Positions 25,482 through 34,695 of a stretch of 36,531 nt of DNA are shown in pieces. The notes under the pieces were generated by a model that saw only the letters and a list, made by a program, of their open reading frames with translations, made no database searches and was not told the origin of the DNA. Positions within the stretch are counted from its first letter, which is position 1. Each line of letters begins with the position of its first letter. The position numbers and the translations under genes were made by a program. The stretch is from Halanaerobiales bacterium (GTDB lineage Bacteria > Bacillota > Halanaerobiia > Halanaerobiales > DTU029): positions 1 through 36,531 of the forward strand of contig JAKSCG010000255.1 in assembly GCA_022360715.1 (NCBI GenBank), read 5' to 3'.

Positions 25482-26549
25482 ATGATGAAAAAAAAATTAG
25501 TGATTCTATTTTTTTTAACACTAAGTGTGACAACCGCTACGTTTGCAGCGGAAATTAACCAGCTGGATCTTAGCACAGCAGTCAACATTGCGATTGAGCA
25601 AAACTATGATTTACAGTTGGCCAGACTTAAACTGGCCAAGGCTAAGCTTGAGTACCAAAGGCAAAACGCCAGCAACCTTTTAACACCATCCAAATATAGT
25701 AAACTGTCCGCAGAATTTAGCTTAGCTGCCGCCGAGAATACATACCAAAACTCGCTCGATCATGTTATTAGCAGTACAATCAGTCAATATAATACGATCT
25801 GGCTATCTAACCTAGACCTGGAAATAAAGAATAAACAGCTGGAACTAGCAAAAAAGGAGTTAGCACAGGCGAAAGCCCAATACGAAATTGGAGATATCGG
25901 GAGCATTGCTCTCCTGGAGCAGGAAAATAAGTATCAAGATGCCCAGTTCACTTTGGAAAAGAACCATGACGATTATCAGCACAACCTGAGAACATTCAGA
26001 ATAACGTTGCGACTGGAGCAAAATGAGCTGTTACCGGAAAAACTAGCATATCCGACGATCTGGGAGATCGATGAACAAGAAGCAATCACAACCGCCTTAA
26101 ATAACAGTCGGGATTTAAAACTTCGTGAAGATGAGATCGAACTGGCCAGGATTGACCTGGAAAGGGCTGAAGTCTCATCATCGGAGTTAGATTGGGAATT
26201 AAAAGAAATCACTCTTAAATTAGCCGAGTTGGAGAAAGAAAAAACTAGTAAAGAAATAACAACGACCACCCAGGAGAAATATTATCAGTTCAAACAGACC
26301 ATTAAAGATATGGAGCTAAAAAAAGAACAGCTAACTGAAGCCGAGGAAAAATATCTGTTATTCGACCAACAACATAAACTGGGTTTGGTCACCCCGATCG
26401 AGCTGCTTCAATATGAAATTAATTTACTCCAGGCCAAGTATCGTTATCAGGCGGTAGTGGCAAATTATTACCTGCATGAGCAGGTTTTAAAACAATCAAT
26501 TAATCGGGAAACCGGGGTGTTTTTAGATGGAACTACTGCTCAAAAATAA
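25482..26549 (+). CDS. TolC-like exported protein lacking visible beta-barrel segments
   Basis: A 355-residue exported protein with signal peptide MMKKKLVILFFLTLSVTTA ending near AFA-AE. The TolC/outer-membrane efflux pattern is clear: two similar halves start LDLSTAVNIAIEQNYDLQLA and EQEAITTALNNSRDLKLR, and each ends in a long helix with the groove motif (YEIGDIGSIALLEQENKY and HKLGLVTPIELLQYEINL). The stretches where TolC has its beta-strands are short and polar or helical here (about residues 60-75 and 225-250), so it may be a periplasmic all-helical protein. ATG 25482 follows AAAGGGG (ATG 25485 is nearly as good). It overlaps the second TolC gene by 23 bases. Confidence 0.75.
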   Translation: MMKKKLVILFFLTLSVTTATFAAEINQLDLSTAVNIAIEQNYDLQLARLKLAKAKLEYQRQNASNLLTPSKYSKLSAEFSLAAAENTYQNSLDHVISSTISQYNTIWLSNLDLEIKNKQLELAKKELAQAKAQYEIGDIGSIALLEQENKYQDAQFTLEKNHDDYQHNLRTFRITLRLEQNELLPEKLAYPTIWEIDEQEAITTALNNSRDLKLREDEIELARIDLERAEVSSSELDWELKEITLKLAELEKEKTSKEITTTTQEKYYQFKQTIKDMELKKEQLTEAEEKYLLFDQQHKLGLVTPIELLQYEINLLQAKYRYQAVVANYYLHEQVLKQSINRETGVFLDGTTAQK

Positions 26550-27909
26550 GAAGATCAGTTTAATGCTATTACTACTGTTACTCTTTACGATCAACAGTAT
26601 AACAACGGCCGGAGGAATCACAATCGAAGAGGCGATCATACTAGGTTTAAAGAATAATAGTGAGCTACAAAAAACAGCAGAAAAAATCAAAACTCTCCAA
26701 AGAGAGCTGGCGTTAATCAAAGCCGGTGAAGACTGGCAGATGAAGCTTACAACCGATTATTCCTATCCGCTGTCAAATCAGAATAATCTTGCTCTCAATG
26801 TCAGCAAAAGCTATTCATCAGGTTTAATGATTAATTCTGGAATAACTGTTCGTGAAGACGCTCTTAGCACCCCTGATTATTCAATCGCTCTAATTCAAAG
26901 GATTTATCCGCTTATTCCGCTCAGTTCTACGCAGCAGTATTATACGATTGAACAAGAACTGCTAAAAGCAGAGGAAAAACTAAGCCAGGAAAAAAGCACT
27001 AAAATAGTAAACTGGTTGGAAAGCTACTTAAGTTTAGTTAGATTGTTTGAAAAAAAAGGGATTTACCAGGAAAATAGAGAGTTGCAACTGGAGAATCTTG
27101 CTAAAATAATGGCTAAATACGACATAGGTGATGTCGGAGCGGGAGAGATCTATTCGGCACAAATCAGACTGGAAGAGGCTGAATACCGCTTAAAAGAAGC
27201 CGAACTCAACCTGGCGGAGAGAAAACTTTCTTTATTCCGAGCTTTGGGCCTGGCAAGCGAACAAGAGCTAATCATAGATAGCCAGGCAGACTTAATTACT
27301 GAATTAAGCTATTTACCTGAACCGCTTAAAAAAGAAGAACTATTAATAACCGAATTCATGACGGTGATCGAACAAAACAATTATCAGTTAATCAGCAATC
27401 GGATCGACCAGGCCCTGCTACAACAGGAATTAGAATGGCTGGAAAAAGAAGCCGGTCTTACTTTAAATATGGAGAGCAACTATGCCAGTATTAAAGAGGA
27501 ACTTACCCTTGCACTTAAGCTATCCTATCAGTTATATGACGGGGGACAACACCGTCTAAAGAGTGAAGAAAAAAGGAAGGAAATTGAGTTGAAAAAAGTC
27601 GATTATCAGGATTTAATGACTCAACTGGAAGTAGAACTCAGACAATTGATCAATCAAGTAGAGCTTAGTCAGGCCAGGTTAAGGCAAGAAGAATTAAAAG
27701 TAGCAGAGCGTATTTACCGGGAGAAAACAGCCTGGGAACAATATCAGCTGGGTTTAATTAAAAAGAGTGAGTATCAAGAGTTCTCACTTCAGCGGAAAGA
27801 GGCTGAAAACAACTTGCAGGTTTTCCAGGACCAATTTTTGATCGATAAAATAGAATTGAGTGCTTTTATCGAAAATGATAATCTGTTGGGGGGTTTTGCT
27901 CATGAATAA
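26527..27909 (+). CDS. TolC-family outer-membrane efflux channel
   Basis: A 460-residue exported protein with an N-terminal signal sequence (about residues 1-28, ending near TTAGG) and two TolC repeats, beginning TIEEAIILGLKNNSELQ and LLITEFMTVIEQNNYQL. Unlike its upstream neighbour it has beta-rich segments after the first helix of each half (WQMKLTTDYSYPL...NLALNVS and LTLNMESNYASIKEEL...YQLYDGG). It should therefore form the trans-envelope channel in the outer membrane. ATG 26527 lies inside the end of the first TolC-like gene. It overlaps the adaptor gene by eight bases. Confidence 0.85.
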   Translation: MELLLKNKKISLMLLLLLLFTINSITTAGGITIEEAIILGLKNNSELQKTAEKIKTLQRELALIKAGEDWQMKLTTDYSYPLSNQNNLALNVSKSYSSGLMINSGITVREDALSTPDYSIALIQRIYPLIPLSSTQQYYTIEQELLKAEEKLSQEKSTKIVNWLESYLSLVRLFEKKGIYQENRELQLENLAKIMAKYDIGDVGAGEIYSAQIRLEEAEYRLKEAELNLAERKLSLFRALGLASEQELIIDSQADLITELSYLPEPLKKEELLITEFMTVIEQNNYQLISNRIDQALLQQELEWLEKEAGLTLNMESNYASIKEELTLALKLSYQLYDGGQHRLKSEEKRKEIELKKVDYQDLMTQLEVELRQLINQVELSQARLRQEELKVAERIYREKTAWEQYQLGLIKKSEYQEFSLQRKEAENNLQVFQDQFLIDKIELSAFIENDNLLGGFAHE

Positions 27910-28951
27910 AAAAAACCTGATAATAATAGTTAGTATAGTCTTATTATTACTGGCTGCTGGAGTAATTTATTATCGATTGTTGGCGTCGAATGAAGCGGTC
28001 AATCAGGCCGAAATAAGGCCAAAACAGACAATTAAGGTAACCCCGGGGAGTTTACAGCAAAAAACATCAGCAACCGGTTTTGTCGCTCCGCTCGAAGAAA
28101 AAAGGTTATCTTTCCCTGCCCGCGGCAGTGGTAGTACCAAAATAAAAGAAATATATGTGGAAGAAGGAGAGCGGGTGATGGAAGATCAAATCCTGATCGA
28201 ACTCGACAAAACAGCAGCTCAATTACAATATATTAAGGCCCAAAATTCCTATAATCGCTCCAAAATAAATGGTTCGGCGACAGAGATCGAAGAAGCCAGG
28301 CTTAACCTGGTACTGTCCGGAGAAGAACTGGAAAATACGGAGTTAAAAGCACCCTTTGCCGGTGTGATCACCGAGATCACTGTTGAAGAGGGAGGACATT
28401 ATACCAGTGGTACGGCAGCAGTGATTATTGACAATAGCAGATTAACAATTGAAGTACTGATCGAGGAGAGTGATATTCCTTATGTTAAATTAGGTCAACC
28501 AGTGCTTGTAACCCTGGAATCACTGCCGGGTGAAGTAATCAGTGGTCAGGTAGTAGAAATTGCTGATCAAGTCGTTAATAATAACAATATAGTAACACTT
28601 CCGCTAACAGTATTACTTGAGCAAAGTGATTTTGATATTAAGATCGGTAGTTCAGCTGATCTTGATATTATTACCGGCCAGGTGGATAACAAAATTATCG
28701 TCCCAATCACTGCGGTAATTAACCGGAATGGACAAGAATTTGTAATGAAAGTTGAGAATGAAAGGTCACAAGCTGCACCGGTAGTCACCGGTTTAACCGA
28801 TGGGCTCAGAATAGTAATTGAATCAGGTCTGGAAGCCGGTGAAATAATTATAATCAATACCTTTCAGCATAATAAAGAAGTAACTTCCGGAGAACAGTTT
28901 AGACCAGGTGGATTTATGCCCGGGATGGGTGGGATGAAGGGAGGACGGTAA
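27902..28951 (+). CDS. HlyD/MacA-type periplasmic adaptor
   Basis: A 349-residue membrane-fusion protein that would connect the MacB-type permease to the outer-membrane channel. It has an N-terminal membrane anchor (about residues 5-27), split lipoyl halves ([16 protein letters not shown] and [18 protein letters not shown]), a short alpha-hairpin between them (about 45 residues), then beta-barrel and membrane-proximal parts. The C-terminus is Gly/Met-rich ([10 protein letters not shown]), as in several MacA-like adaptors. ATG 27902 is chosen for its spacing to GGGGGG and for the anchor; in-frame upstream starts lie within the TolC gene. Confidence 0.88.
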   Translation: MNKKNLIIIVSIVLLLLAAGVIYYRLLASNEAVNQAEIRPKQTIKVTPGSLQQKTSATGFVAPLEEKRLSFPARGSGSTKIKEIYVEEGERVMEDQILIELDKTAAQLQYIKAQNSYNRSKINGSATEIEEARLNLVLSGEELENTELKAPFAGVITEITVEEGGHYTSGTAAVIIDNSRLTIEVLIEESDIPYVKLGQPVLVTLESLPGEVISGQVVEIADQVVNNNNIVTLPLTVLLEQSDFDIKIGSSADLDIITGQVDNKIIVPITAVINRNGQEFVMKVENERSQAAPVVTGLTDGLRIVIESGLEAGEIIIINTFQHNKEVTSGEQFRPGGFMPGMGGMKGGR

Positions 28952-28953
28952 TA

Positions 28954-29631
28954 ATGCTAAAAATTACGGATTTAACCAGGTTTTATCAAAACGGGGAAAT
29001 AGCAGTCAAGGCCCTTAACGGTGTTTCATTTGAGATTAAAAAAGGAGAGATGGTGGCGATCATGGGTCCATCCGGTTCGGGTAAGTCGACTTTAATGCAT
29101 CTGCTGGGTTGTCTGGACCGACCAACTTCCGGACAATATTTGCTGGACAATCATGATGTTTCCGCTCTAGCCGATGATCAATTAGCAGAAATACGCAATA
29201 AACATATCGGCTTTGTTTTTCAACAATTCAATCTCCTTAGCCGGACTTCAATTCTGCATAATGTCGAGGCACCCCTAATCTATAACGGGACCAGGAAAAA
29301 TAAAAGACAAGAGCTCGCTAAAGAATTACTGGAAAAAGTAGGTCTGGGTAATCGGCTGCAACACTATCCCAATGAAATCTCCGGTGGGCAAAAGCAGCGG
29401 GTCGCTATTGCTCGGGCTTTAGTTAATAACCCTTCCCTGATCCTGGCTGATGAACCGACCGGTAATCTCGATACTAAAACCGGAGATGAAATTATGACTA
29501 TTTTTCACCATTTAAACGCACAAAGACATACTATTATTCTGGTAACCCATGAAGATAGTGTTGCCGCTCATGCGGGTCGGGTAATCCAGCTGATCGATGG
29601 TAAAATTAGGCGAGATGAGGTGAGCGCATAA
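28954..29631 (+). CDS. MacB/LolD-type ABC exporter ATPase
   Basis: A 225-residue ATPase of the type that works with MacB/FtsX-like permeases, driving export of peptides, antibiotics, lipids or lipoproteins. Walker A GPSGSGKS (38-45), the Q-loop [11 protein letters not shown], signature ISGGQKQR, Walker [14 protein letters not shown] and the switch VTHE are all intact. ATG 28954 follows GGGAGGACGG, three bases after the adaptor stop. It overlaps the permease gene by one base in TAATG. Confidence 0.94.
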   Translation: MLKITDLTRFYQNGEIAVKALNGVSFEIKKGEMVAIMGPSGSGKSTLMHLLGCLDRPTSGQYLLDNHDVSALADDQLAEIRNKHIGFVFQQFNLLSRTSILHNVEAPLIYNGTRKNKRQELAKELLEKVGLGNRLQHYPNEISGGQKQRVAIARALVNNPSLILADEPTGNLDTKTGDEIMTIFHHLNAQRHTIILVTHEDSVAAHAGRVIQLIDGKIRRDEVSA

Positions 29632-30845
29632 TGTTATGGGAAACTCTGAAAATTGCTTTTCGTAGTTTAGGGACTAACAAGATGAGAACAATCCTTTCAA
29701 TCCTGGGGATTATTATTGGAGTAGGAGCAGTAATAGCAGTTATCTCGATTGCCGCCGGTACCCAGCAGCAAGTGACTGCCCGTATCGCTGATCTTGGTTC
29801 AAATTTAATTACGATCAATCAGGGAGTTAGGCGGGGAAATTTCGGACGGCTCAGCAGCACGAGCGAAGAAATTTTTACCCTGGAATTAGGTCAGGCAATT
29901 GCCGATTATTGTCCGGCTGTTAGTCGAGTAGTGCCGACCAGTCAGGCTTCAGGTCATCTGATGGCAGGTGAGAACAACTATCGCGCCCAATTGATCGGAA
30001 CTACTGTCGATTACCAGAAAATCAACAATTATTTCCCGGAATCAGGTAAATTCTTTAGCCAATATGACCTGAGTCATGCCACTAATGTTATTATCCTCGG
30101 GTCAGAACTGGTGGAGGAGTTATATCAAGATAAAAACCCGCTTGGTTCAAAAATAAACTTTTATTATAACCAGCAATCTTTTATTTTTAGAGTAATCGGG
30201 GTGATGGAAGAAAAAGATGGCGGGTTAACCGGCAACCTTAATGCCAGTGCCTATCTACCGATCACTACATATCTCAATACAATCGGTAACAGCAGATATG
30301 TTAGTAGTTTTGTGGCCCAGGCGATCTCTTCTGAGCTAGCAACTCAGGCAGTGCAGGAGATCGAATACCTGTTGAATCAATACTTTGCCGGTGATCAGGA
30401 ACAGTTTAGTTTAATGAGTCAGGATCAATTACTTGATACCATTAATGAAGTTACCGGAACAATGACTCTAATGCTCAGCGGTATTGCCGCTATTTCACTT
30501 TTGGTCGGTGGGATCGGAATAATGAATATTATGCTGGTCTCGGTTACCGAAAGGACCAGGGAAATAGGGATCAGGAAAGCGTTGGGGGCTAAACGACGAC
30601 ATATTCAGAGCCAATTCCTGATTGAAGCCCTTACCCTTAGCATCATGGGAGGTATCTTGGGGGTGATCATAGGGAGTATTGTCGCCTATGGTGTGGCCCG
30701 ATTAGGAAACTGGCCCCTGGTAATTTCAGTTCCCACTGTTTTATTAGCCCTCGGGTTTTCCATGCTCGTCGGGATGTTTTTTGGTATTTACCCGGCGATC
30801 AAAGCGGCAAAACTTGACCCTGTTGTATCTTTAAGTTATGAATAA
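29631..30845 (+). CDS. MacB-type ABC exporter permease
   Basis: A 404-residue protein with the MacB layout: a first membrane segment at about 22-44 (SILGIIIGVGAVIAVISI), a large periplasmic MacB_PCD-like domain (about 50-275), and three C-terminal membrane segments with the FtsX-like signature VTERTREIGIRKALGAKRRHI. In contrast to E. coli MacB, the ATPase is a separate gene. Together with the adaptor and TolC protein it should build a tripartite exporter, whose substrate I cannot predict. Confidence 0.93.
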   Translation: MLWETLKIAFRSLGTNKMRTILSILGIIIGVGAVIAVISIAAGTQQQVTARIADLGSNLITINQGVRRGNFGRLSSTSEEIFTLELGQAIADYCPAVSRVVPTSQASGHLMAGENNYRAQLIGTTVDYQKINNYFPESGKFFSQYDLSHATNVIILGSELVEELYQDKNPLGSKINFYYNQQSFIFRVIGVMEEKDGGLTGNLNASAYLPITTYLNTIGNSRYVSSFVAQAISSELATQAVQEIEYLLNQYFAGDQEQFSLMSQDQLLDTINEVTGTMTLMLSGIAAISLLVGGIGIMNIMLVSVTERTREIGIRKALGAKRRHIQSQFLIEALTLSIMGGILGVIIGSIVAYGVARLGNWPLVISVPTVLLALGFSMLVGMFFGIYPAIKAAKLDPVVSLSYE

Positions 30846-30883
30846 CAGCAAGAATTGAAATTGCTGTTTGCTTCAGGTATACT
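30844..30883 (+). promoter_or_regulatory. Promoter of the two-component genes with inverted repeat
   Basis: TTGAAA (30855-30860), 17 bp and TATACT (30878-30883) form a good sigma-A promoter. The inverted repeat AACAGCAA (30844-30851) / TTGCTGTT (30861-30868) encloses the -35 box, so it may be an operator. It directly follows the permease stop codon and could also act as a weak hairpin terminator. Confidence 0.55.
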
Positions 30884-30916
30884 TTTAATAAAGCATTAAT
30901 TGGAGAGGGTGAAAAG

Positions 30917-31609
30917 ATGAGTTATACCATAAATCTGGTTGAAGATGATGAGAATTTAAACCGCTTATTAACATCTTATCTGGAAAATGAAGGCTGGGAA
31001 GTCAAGCCCTTTTTAACCGGATTAGCCGCGCAGGAAGCGATTAAAAATAATCCCCATCTTTGGATACTGGATATTATGTTACCGGATCTTGACGGTTATC
31101 AATTGATCGAAGAAATAAAAAAATATACACCGGAAACACCGGTTATTTTTATATCAGCCCGTGATGCCGATCTGGACCGAATCATCGGCTTAGAAAAAGG
31201 CAGTGATGATTACCTGGCCAAACCCTTTTCTCCTCGCGAACTGATTATCCGAACCCGCAAATTATTGGCCCGGATCTATTCCGAACAAAATAGATTTGAA
31301 GATACAATTGACTATTATCCCTATAAAATATCGCTGCCCAAAAGAACAGTATTAGCTCCAAAAGATCAACCAGTCGATCTTACCTCACTGGAATTTGAGC
31401 TGTTAAGCTTTTTATTAAGCAATAAACAATTGGCTTTAGCACGGGAACAAATTTTAACTGCTGTTTGGGGTAATAATTTTTTCGGTACTGACCGGGTAGT
31501 TGATGATCTGATTAGACGTTTAAGAAAAAAGTTACCAGATTTGACGATCGAAACGATTTACGGTTATGGTTACAGGTTGGTGGAGCCATATGTTCGGCCT
31601 GAAGAATAA
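30917..31609 (+). CDS. OmpR/PhoB-family response regulator
   Basis: The 230-residue protein has a receiver domain (1-120) with acidic pocket EDDE (9-12), phospho-acceptor Asp52 in LDIMLPD, the conserved Thr/Ser position (ISA) and the Lys in LAKPFSP. It is followed by an OmpR-type winged helix (about 135-225) ending TIYGYGYRLVEP. ATG 30917 follows GGAGAGGGTG. It has its own promoter behind the exporter genes and overlaps the kinase gene by 20 bases. Control of the exporter operon is inferred from position. Confidence 0.94.
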   Translation: MSYTINLVEDDENLNRLLTSYLENEGWEVKPFLTGLAAQEAIKNNPHLWILDIMLPDLDGYQLIEEIKKYTPETPVIFISARDADLDRIIGLEKGSDDYLAKPFSPRELIIRTRKLLARIYSEQNRFEDTIDYYPYKISLPKRTVLAPKDQPVDLTSLEFELLSFLLSNKQLALAREQILTAVWGNNFFGTDRVVDDLIRRLRKKLPDLTIETIYGYGYRLVEPYVRPEE

Positions 31610-32969
31610 ACCACTGGCCATTCAAATCTGGACTATCCTGGGCTTAATTCTGGGTATTTCAGCTACCCTGTTGATTGTATTAATGCAGCTAGTATTAAGG
31701 ATTTCATTTACTAATGAAACATATGCCCGGATCGAGGATACTCAGGAATATATTTTGACTCATCAATATATCATGAAATATACAACTGATCTGGGGCGAG
31801 AACATAAAATCAGATCAGACAAAAAAATTAAATTTATTCCCCCGCCTTTCCGGGTGGTAAGGCATATCTTTCTCACTGATAATGAAGTGATCACTAACAA
31901 CGAAATATCTGAAGAGTTTTTAAAACAATTGAGACAGGACGGACAAGAACAGAAAACAGACATTAAACATTATTCAACCGAGATCGAGCAGCGTAATATC
32001 CTTTATGTGATGCGCCGGGCTGAAGCAAATGGAAAAAAGGGTTATTTAGTCTCTTATCTTTCTGGTATGTACCGGGATAACCTGGTTAAAACAACCTTTA
32101 ATCTGTTGAGGAGAGTCCTGGTGCTGATTTTATTAATTAGCTGGATTGCTTCAATTTTTATTGCCAGATACCTGGCCAGACCACTAGTCGAATTACAGGA
32201 AAAAGTAAAAAAAATTGCCGTTCGGAAATGGGATAAACCTGTCTCGCTCCAACGCGGGGATGAAATCGGTAAACTGGGTGATACAATTGAGTGGATGCGC
32301 TGTCAGTTGCTCGAACAGGAACAGAAAAAACAATCTTTTTTGCAGCAAATTTCTCATGAATTAAAGAGTCCGATCATGGTTATTCGTAGCTATGCTCAGG
32401 CGATCATTGACGGAATTTTCCCACGGGGAAACCTGGAGGCTTCAGTAAAAGTTATTGAGGATGAGACTAAAGGGTTAGAAAAAAGAGTCCATTCCCTTTT
32501 AAAATTAACCAAATTTGATTATATCTCTACACTCAAGTTGAACAAAAGTGATTTTAATCTGACCGCTTTAGTTAGTGAAACAGTAAATACGGTCAGGTGG
32601 CGGGCTTCAGAGATTAACTGGGGAATCCAACTGGATGAAATTATGTTAAAAGGGGATAGGGATAAATTAAAAGTTGCTCTGGATAATATCCTGGATAATC
32701 AGATCAGATATGCCAAACAGCGAGTTAGCATTAATTTAAGTAAAATTGTCAAAGATAGACCCGGTATCCTGCTCAGAATTTGGAATGACGGACCGGAAAT
32801 CAAAGATGAAATAATGTCAAACATTTTTAAAAAATTTACCAAAGGGGACCATGGTGACTTTGGACTTGGCCTGGCTATTGTAAAACTGATTATTGATCTG
32901 CATCACGGTGAAGTCTGGGCCAGCAATGAAGAGCAGGGAGTAGCCTTTTACCTTCGGTTTAATCTTTAG
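31590..32969 (+). CDS. Sensor histidine kinase
   Basis: A 459-residue membrane kinase with membrane segments at about 14-37 and 175-197 enclosing an external domain of about 135 residues without a recognised ligand fold. A HAMP domain (about 198-250) follows. The HisKA domain has phospho-acceptor His256 in QISHELKSPIMV, and the HATPase domain shows DNILDNQIRYAK (N box), IWNDGPEI and FGLGLAIVK. ATG 31590 follows TGGAG in the end of the regulator gene; in-frame GTG/ATG codons before it are less well placed. It forms the cognate pair with the upstream regulator and is followed directly by a terminator. Confidence 0.93.
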   Translation: MFGLKNKPLAIQIWTILGLILGISATLLIVLMQLVLRISFTNETYARIEDTQEYILTHQYIMKYTTDLGREHKIRSDKKIKFIPPPFRVVRHIFLTDNEVITNNEISEEFLKQLRQDGQEQKTDIKHYSTEIEQRNILYVMRRAEANGKKGYLVSYLSGMYRDNLVKTTFNLLRRVLVLILLISWIASIFIARYLARPLVELQEKVKKIAVRKWDKPVSLQRGDEIGKLGDTIEWMRCQLLEQEQKKQSFLQQISHELKSPIMVIRSYAQAIIDGIFPRGNLEASVKVIEDETKGLEKRVHSLLKLTKFDYISTLKLNKSDFNLTALVSETVNTVRWRASEINWGIQLDEIMLKGDRDKLKVALDNILDNQIRYAKQRVSINLSKIVKDRPGILLRIWNDGPEIKDEIMSNIFKKFTKGDHGDFGLGLAIVKLIIDLHHGEVWASNEEQGVAFYLRFNL

Positions 32970-32996
32970 GGGAGCACTAATTTGCTTCCCTTTTTT
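32969..32996 (+). terminator. Terminator behind the kinase gene
   Basis: GGGGAGCA, loop CTAATT and TGCTTCCC (one G-U pair), followed by six T. The stem starts at the last base of the stop codon. Confidence 0.85.
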
Positions 32997-32999
32997 ATC

Positions 33000-33055
33000 T
33001 TGATCCAAATACAAAAAAATGGTATAATATTATTAATGGTTGACTAACAAGTCAA
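33000..33055 (+). promoter_or_regulatory. Promoter and TetR-type operator of the hydrolase operon
   Basis: TTGATC (33000-33005), 17 bp and a perfect TATAAT (33023-33028) form a strong promoter. Just behind the expected transcription start lies the palindrome TTGACT-AACA-AGTCAA (33040-33055), a form common for TetR-family operators. The TetR gene at 33872 in the same operon is the probable binder, giving autoregulation. Confidence 0.75.
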
Positions 33056-33079
33056 TCAAAATTTATTGGAGGGTAAATT

Positions 33080-33859
33080 ATGCAGAATAGCTTTAATTTC
33101 TTTGTGTACATTCTGGTTTTGGGGTTTTTTGTTATCTTCAGCGGAATATGTCAAGCAGGAACTGATTTAGTTTATCAGCAAGCTAACATGGATGAAGTGA
33201 AGGTGCGGCGAAATATTACTTATAAGACTGAACAGGGCAAAGGACTAATGCTGGATGTATATTATTCCCTGGAAAAAGCTCCGGTGACAAAAGGACATAC
33301 TGTTGTTTTAGTTCATGGACGTGGGCCAGAGAGTAGTTATAAAGATACTGCTCTTTATAATTCATGGGGGCGGTTAATGGCCGTAAATGGTTTCAATGCC
33401 GTTACCTTTAACTGGCGACCTGGTTACTCCCCCGACGATATAACGGACTTAAGTACATATATTCGAGCTAATGCGGAAGAACTAAAAATTAATGGTAACA
33501 GTATCAGCTTTTTTGTTTTTTCTTTAGGGGTAAAAGATGGTGTCAGAGAAGCATTATTAGCAGATCAAGGGTTTATCAAAAGTATTATTGTTTATTATGG
33601 GCAGATCGATCAATCTATACTCGAGCTGATCACTGACAAGGAATTCCCGCCGTTCTTGATTGTGATGGCAGCAAAGGATCGGATGATCCCGGTGAATGCT
33701 AATGACGATTTTATTAATCAATTGAAAAAAAGGGGTAGCAGGATCGAAAAGATCGTTCATTCCAGCGGCCAACATGGTTTTGAACTGTATAATGATAACC
33801 AGGAAACATATGAAATAATCGAAAAAACAATTGATTTTATTAAAAAAACATCGAAATAA
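33080..33859 (+). CDS. Exported alpha/beta hydrolase-like protein
   Basis: A 259-residue protein with an N-terminal signal sequence (about 1-26, ending near CQAG; the Cys is not in a clear lipobox). The alpha/beta hydrolase fold is suggested by the oxyanion segment VVLVHGRGPES, a nucleophile elbow FVFSLGV, an acid in AAKDRMIP and a His in SGQHGF, in the order Ser, Asp, His. The elbow lacks the usual first Gly of G-x-S-x-G, so activity is uncertain. It resembles the dienelactone-hydrolase/esterase group in layout. ATG 33080 follows TTGGAGGG. It is the first gene of a two-gene operon with a TetR repressor. Confidence 0.75.
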   Translation: MQNSFNFFVYILVLGFFVIFSGICQAGTDLVYQQANMDEVKVRRNITYKTEQGKGLMLDVYYSLEKAPVTKGHTVVLVHGRGPESSYKDTALYNSWGRLMAVNGFNAVTFNWRPGYSPDDITDLSTYIRANAEELKINGNSISFFVFSLGVKDGVREALLADQGFIKSIIVYYGQIDQSILELITDKEFPPFLIVMAAKDRMIPVNANDDFINQLKKRGSRIEKIVHSSGQHGFELYNDNQETYEIIEKTIDFIKKTSK

Positions 33860-33871
33860 TAGGAGGGTAAC

Positions 33872-34483
33872 ATGTCACCCCGAACTGAAGCAGCCAATCA
33901 ACAAATCAGAAAAGAACGGCAAAGAAATATTTTGGATGCAGCACTTAAACTATTTGCAATCAAGGGATTATCCGCTACTAAAATAAGTGATATTGCAGTT
34001 GAGGCCAATTTAAGCTATGGCTTAATCTACCATTACTTTAATACAAAAGATCAGATATTTACCGAATTAGTTAAAGAAGCAATGAAAATATCAATAAATG
34101 TTTTCAAGCAAGGAAGTAAACTCCCGGTTGGTCCACTGGAAAAAATAAAAATAATTACTGAAAAGATCATCGACGACGGATATAGTGGACGAGGTGTTTA
34201 TTACTTTCTCCTGATGATCGAAGCTGCTAATTCCGATATTGTCCCCGCTGAGGTTAAGAAATTTAGGGAACGGCGAAAGGGGATCTATCATCGCTTGCTT
34301 ACTCCGATTATTATTGAGGGACAAAGAATTGGCGAAATTATTGAGGAAGAGCCGGTCCGTTTAGCTACAGCGTATTTTGCTTTAATTAAGGGATTAGCTT
34401 TACTGTATCCTCGCATAAATTTAGCAAAAGAATTACCAACTGCGGAGATCGTCTTAAATCTTTTTAAAAAAAAGCGAGATTAG
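33872..34483 (+). CDS. TetR/AcrR-family regulator of the hydrolase operon
   Basis: A 203-residue TetR-type protein. The N-terminal domain (about 15-62) has ILDAALKLFAIKGLSATKISDIA and the recognition helix region NLSYGLIYHYFNTKDQIFTEL. The C-terminal ligand domain is not assignable. ATG 33872 follows TAGGAGGG, 12 bases behind the hydrolase stop. The palindrome TTGACT-AACA-AGTCAA in front of the operon is the likely binding site. The inducer may be a substrate or product of the hydrolase, which is inference. Confidence 0.9.
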   Translation: MSPRTEAANQQIRKERQRNILDAALKLFAIKGLSATKISDIAVEANLSYGLIYHYFNTKDQIFTELVKEAMKISINVFKQGSKLPVGPLEKIKIITEKIIDDGYSGRGVYYFLLMIEAANSDIVPAEVKKFRERRKGIYHRLLTPIIIEGQRIGEIIEEEPVRLATAYFALIKGLALLYPRINLAKELPTAEIVLNLFKKKRD

Positions 34484-34509
34484 TGCTTATGGTCTAGATG
34501 AACTTGAAA

Positions 34510-34558
34510 AAGGCCGGAGTAAAGAGCTTTGTTCTCTGCTCCGGCCTTGGCTATTTTT
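34510..34558 (+). terminator. Terminator behind the TetR gene
   Basis: AAGGCCGGAG and CTCCGGCCTT form a perfect 10-bp stem with a 19-base loop that has further inner pairing. A TATTTTT run follows after three bases. The space from here to 34695 is AT-rich leader; I see no further element there. Confidence 0.8.
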
Positions 34559-34695
34559 CGAAGATTTTAAATTTCATAAAATTATTTAAGAAAAAAAACA
34601 CTAAAAAAAAGGTTTTATGTAAAATATCTGGTATATATAAAATTAAATAGCTATTAAAACAAATGTATAATCCTACCACAGAAGGAGTGTGCTTA

